From positions 1 through 36,531 of the forward strand of contig CANRJP010000017.1 in the NCBI GenBank assembly GCA_947630975.1: a stretch of 36,531 nucleotides of DNA, in the 5' to 3' direction. This document shows, in pieces, positions 35,301-36,531 of the stretch. The number at the start of each line of letters is the position of its first letter. Position 1 is the stretch's first letter. The DNA is from an uncultured Clostridia bacterium. GTDB taxonomy: Bacteria > Bacillota > Clostridia > UMGS1883. The notes below the pieces were generated by a model. That model did not search any database. It was not told where the DNA came from and saw only the letters and a program-made list of their open reading frames with translations. Position numbers and translations under genes: made by a program.

Positions 35301-36531
35301 GCTCCGTTTTCATTTGGTCGAGGGCCGTTTCCGTAACGGTGAGAGTTATATACGGCTCCGCCTGACCCACGATGCCGCCCACATCCTTTCGACCACGGAT
35401 AACGCCGGTGTTTTTGCAGCCCAGCATATATCCCGACTGACGCCCCGCAATGCCGCCCACGTTGTAGCCGATATGCTGATACCCAACGCCGCCGATGTTG
35501 GAGCATCCTTGGATTATGCCCGTATTGTGACCGGCGATACCTCCGGTGTCGGTATGTCCCAGAACACTTTCCTCTTCGTTTTCCTCCCGGTTCGTTATGA
35601 AGTTTTCCACCATCGATCCGGCGTCGGCGTCTATATTGGAAAGGCTGCGTTTTTTCTCGTCCGGGGAGGTGTTCACGGCGGCCCTGTTTTCGCAGCCGGA
35701 GATATAGCCGGAATTTTCGCCCGCTATACCGCCGGTAGAGTTTTGACCGCTTATGCCGCCGCTCACTTTGCAGGATATTATCCGTCCGGAATTTGTGCCG
35801 GCAATGCCGCCGATGCGGTTTTCCCCCTCCACTTCGCCGGTAAAAACGCAGTTTTGTATTTCTCCGGCATTGTCCCCGGCAATACCGCCTATGCGGTTCA
35901 TGCTGCCGCCGGGTTTTATCTTGCCGCTGACGGTGAGGTTGCTGACGCTGCCGCTTTCCTGAATATGGCGGAACAAGCCTAGATCGGAGCCGTTTTGAGT
36001 TACGGAAACGTTAGTTATCTTGTGCCCTCCCCCGTCGAAGCTGCCGCCGAAGGTGGGAATGGGCGTAAGGGTTACATTCTCCATGTCGATATCAGCCGTG
36101 AGCACAACGGTTTTTCCCACGGACCAAGTGTCAAGAGTGCAATTCTTAGCGAAAGCGATGAGCTCCTCCCTGTCGGAAATTGTGATATTGTTCCCTTCGG
36201 CCCGCACCGTCGGAACAAGACCGGCGGCAAGCACAACCGCCATGGCTCCCGCACCGGCATGACGGATATTTTTTATGGAAAACGAGGTCTTGTCAATGAT
36301 GAAGTCGCCAAGCACCAAAAGCTGAGGCAGTATTCCCATTACCAAAACTATTGAAATCAGCGTCCCTCGGCTGAGACAAACGCCTATCGAGGAAATGGCC
36401 GGTTCTGACGACAGCAGACCTATGGCCGCCCCCGCCGCCGCCAGAATGGAACCGGAGGTGAATATGGTTGGGAAAGCAAGGTCGAGGGACTGCTTTATGG
36501 CCTCCAGCTTGGACATTTCCCGCCGGAACTC
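32377..36531 (-). CDS. Partial (5' end outside window): MMPL/RND-type transporter C-terminus fused to GLUG-repeat and long coiled-coil extracellular region with a C-terminal TM anchor
   Basis: Frame is open to the window edge (EFRRE-MSKLEAIKQSLDLAFPTIFTSGSILAAAGAAIGLLSSEPAISSIGVCLSRGTLISIVLVMGILPQLLVLGDFIIDKTSF, typical of the last TM segment of MMPL proteins). Then GLUG repeats (RIGGIAGDNAGEIQNC, STGGIAGENSGYISGC), a ~560-aa helical coiled-coil insert, more GLUG repeats, an InlB_B-like repeat, and TM plus RKRKKN. Confidence 0.82.
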   Translation of the reverse strand, partial: EFRREMSKLEAIKQSLDLAFPTIFTSGSILAAAGAAIGLLSSEPAISSIGVCLSRGTLISIVLVMGILPQLLVLGDFIIDKTSFSIKNIRHAGAGAMAVVLAAGLVPTVRAEGNNITISDREELIAFAKNCTLDTWSVGKTVVLTADIDMENVTLTPIPTFGGSFDGGGHKITNVSVTQNGSDLGLFRHIQESGSVSNLTVSGKIKPGGSMNRIGGIAGDNAGEIQNCVFTGEVEGENRIGGIAGTNSGRIISCKVSGGISGQNSTGGIAGENSGYISGCENRAAVNTSPDEKKRSLSNIDADAGSMVENFITNREENEEESVLGHTDTGGIAGHNTGIIQGCSNIGGVGYQHIGYNVGGIAGRQSGYMLGCKNTGVIRGRKDVGGIVGQAEPYITLTVTETALDQMKTELENLGSMVDDFISDTKDLGGKSGRGLDKIKTYADAARGSAETLADGITEMTEDNAAEINALSASLSNTIGKLADAAGGLTDGSQEVTNSANDFSAALDTVNLKWPGIAPDIEEISAAVDELRSLGADRESLSESIDEIGAALDELRSQNIDTSELDGYLTQTEEAFDRLRSIENGLSDGGLGEINSALDEIAAAEKSIDGARSDLERALNSLEDSVRVKNEAKERRALSDINDSLKNIARNKQEIDAALESIENILRTRPESFREFVGNAEEVAGMIGEIRRDLRDNYAALDSVSADLDELILNTTFDADSLSRAVRKARDAFDGMNKSADALADGLKSLRTAVEDELDSARDGGQTLSDAIDSLCAAIEGGRRSLQNIVDAADGSIGSSLDKLDSSIDLGRENLDGVLTAANEKLSSGLDRLSRAFDSLTSKLDGFAGESETQLASAKELLGSGLRSLSYASEDIGETVSRAADIISDFAAGTDYKFVTPGEDFKAAGEELMDSFGGISEELNGLREAFSDSEGLDSLKRISDQLTLIFDLAAGRYESVQSGGNTDHVVDTSDEDIENSRQGKVGDCENYAAVEGDRNVGGIAGALAVEYARDPEDEIEKPDALNFTYNTKAVLAHCVNDGAVTGKKDCVGGVVGLAGIGTVYGCESYAPVESTSGSYVGGVAGRASGSLRCCYSKSGVNGKDYVGGIAGRGESLSGCVSISKVGGDECVGAVLGGCEDRSGVARNYFIDRGTGGIDGISYSGCAEPAEYGAIAGIPGIPSRLVSFTVTFSAEGETVSVQEIKYGSDTGRIQYPEIPAKEGHFGHWPEIGEGTVSSDIELVCEYTPYITAISSTEKEGGLPIVLAEGSFTDEAEIHAVRNGDIYKIELTGTSFTDRDGLTLRLLDTSGGKLYNKAVIQVKTDSGWRKVTSKARGRYVVFDTDGPSVTVRLTHERSNIFVPMLILAALMVTVAVVAALRKRKKN

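Noticed and set aside
33640-35330. Considered whether the coiled-coil region is a separate SMC- or phage-tail-like gene
   Set aside because: It is in the same uninterrupted frame as the GLUG repeats on both sides, so it is treated as an internal segment of one protein.

Overview
This window looks like a Clostridia-type (Firmicutes) chromosomal segment. That lineage call is inferred from gene content and promoter/terminator style; no search was run. Left part: a minus-strand housekeeping block (smc, ftsY, a UPF0182 membrane protein and a small lipoprotein, preceded by a parvulin-type foldase lipoprotein and an HtrA-like protease). Middle: an AraC-type regulator divergent from a large secreted GH2 glycosidase, a secreted CotH-like protein, a fused aroE-aroK gene, a YqeG-type HAD phosphatase, an AbrB-type regulator with a zinc ribbon, a MATE exporter, a DUF939/aromatic acid exporter-like protein, a CPA2 antiporter and CstA. 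Right part: surface proteins, namely a BspA-like LRR protein, an S8 subtilase, and a very large ORF joining the C-terminal end of an MMPL/RND-type transporter to GLUG repeats and a coiled coil; this ORF runs off the window edge. Main points for a second look: (1) a ~125-nt structured leader with promoter, terminator and possible alternative pairing before the BspA-like gene; (2) a ~80-90 aa C-terminal module ending in a K-[VL]-[FL]-x-W-...-M-x-PL motif, shared by three otherwise unrelated secreted proteins; (3) the MMPL-GLUG-coiled-coil fusion; (4) two different non-autonomous, hairpin-rich elements inserted exactly at gene 3' ends and supplying the stop codon; (5) a hairpin that could sequester the htrA ribosome-binding site. 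I saw no tRNA, rRNA or CRISPR array.
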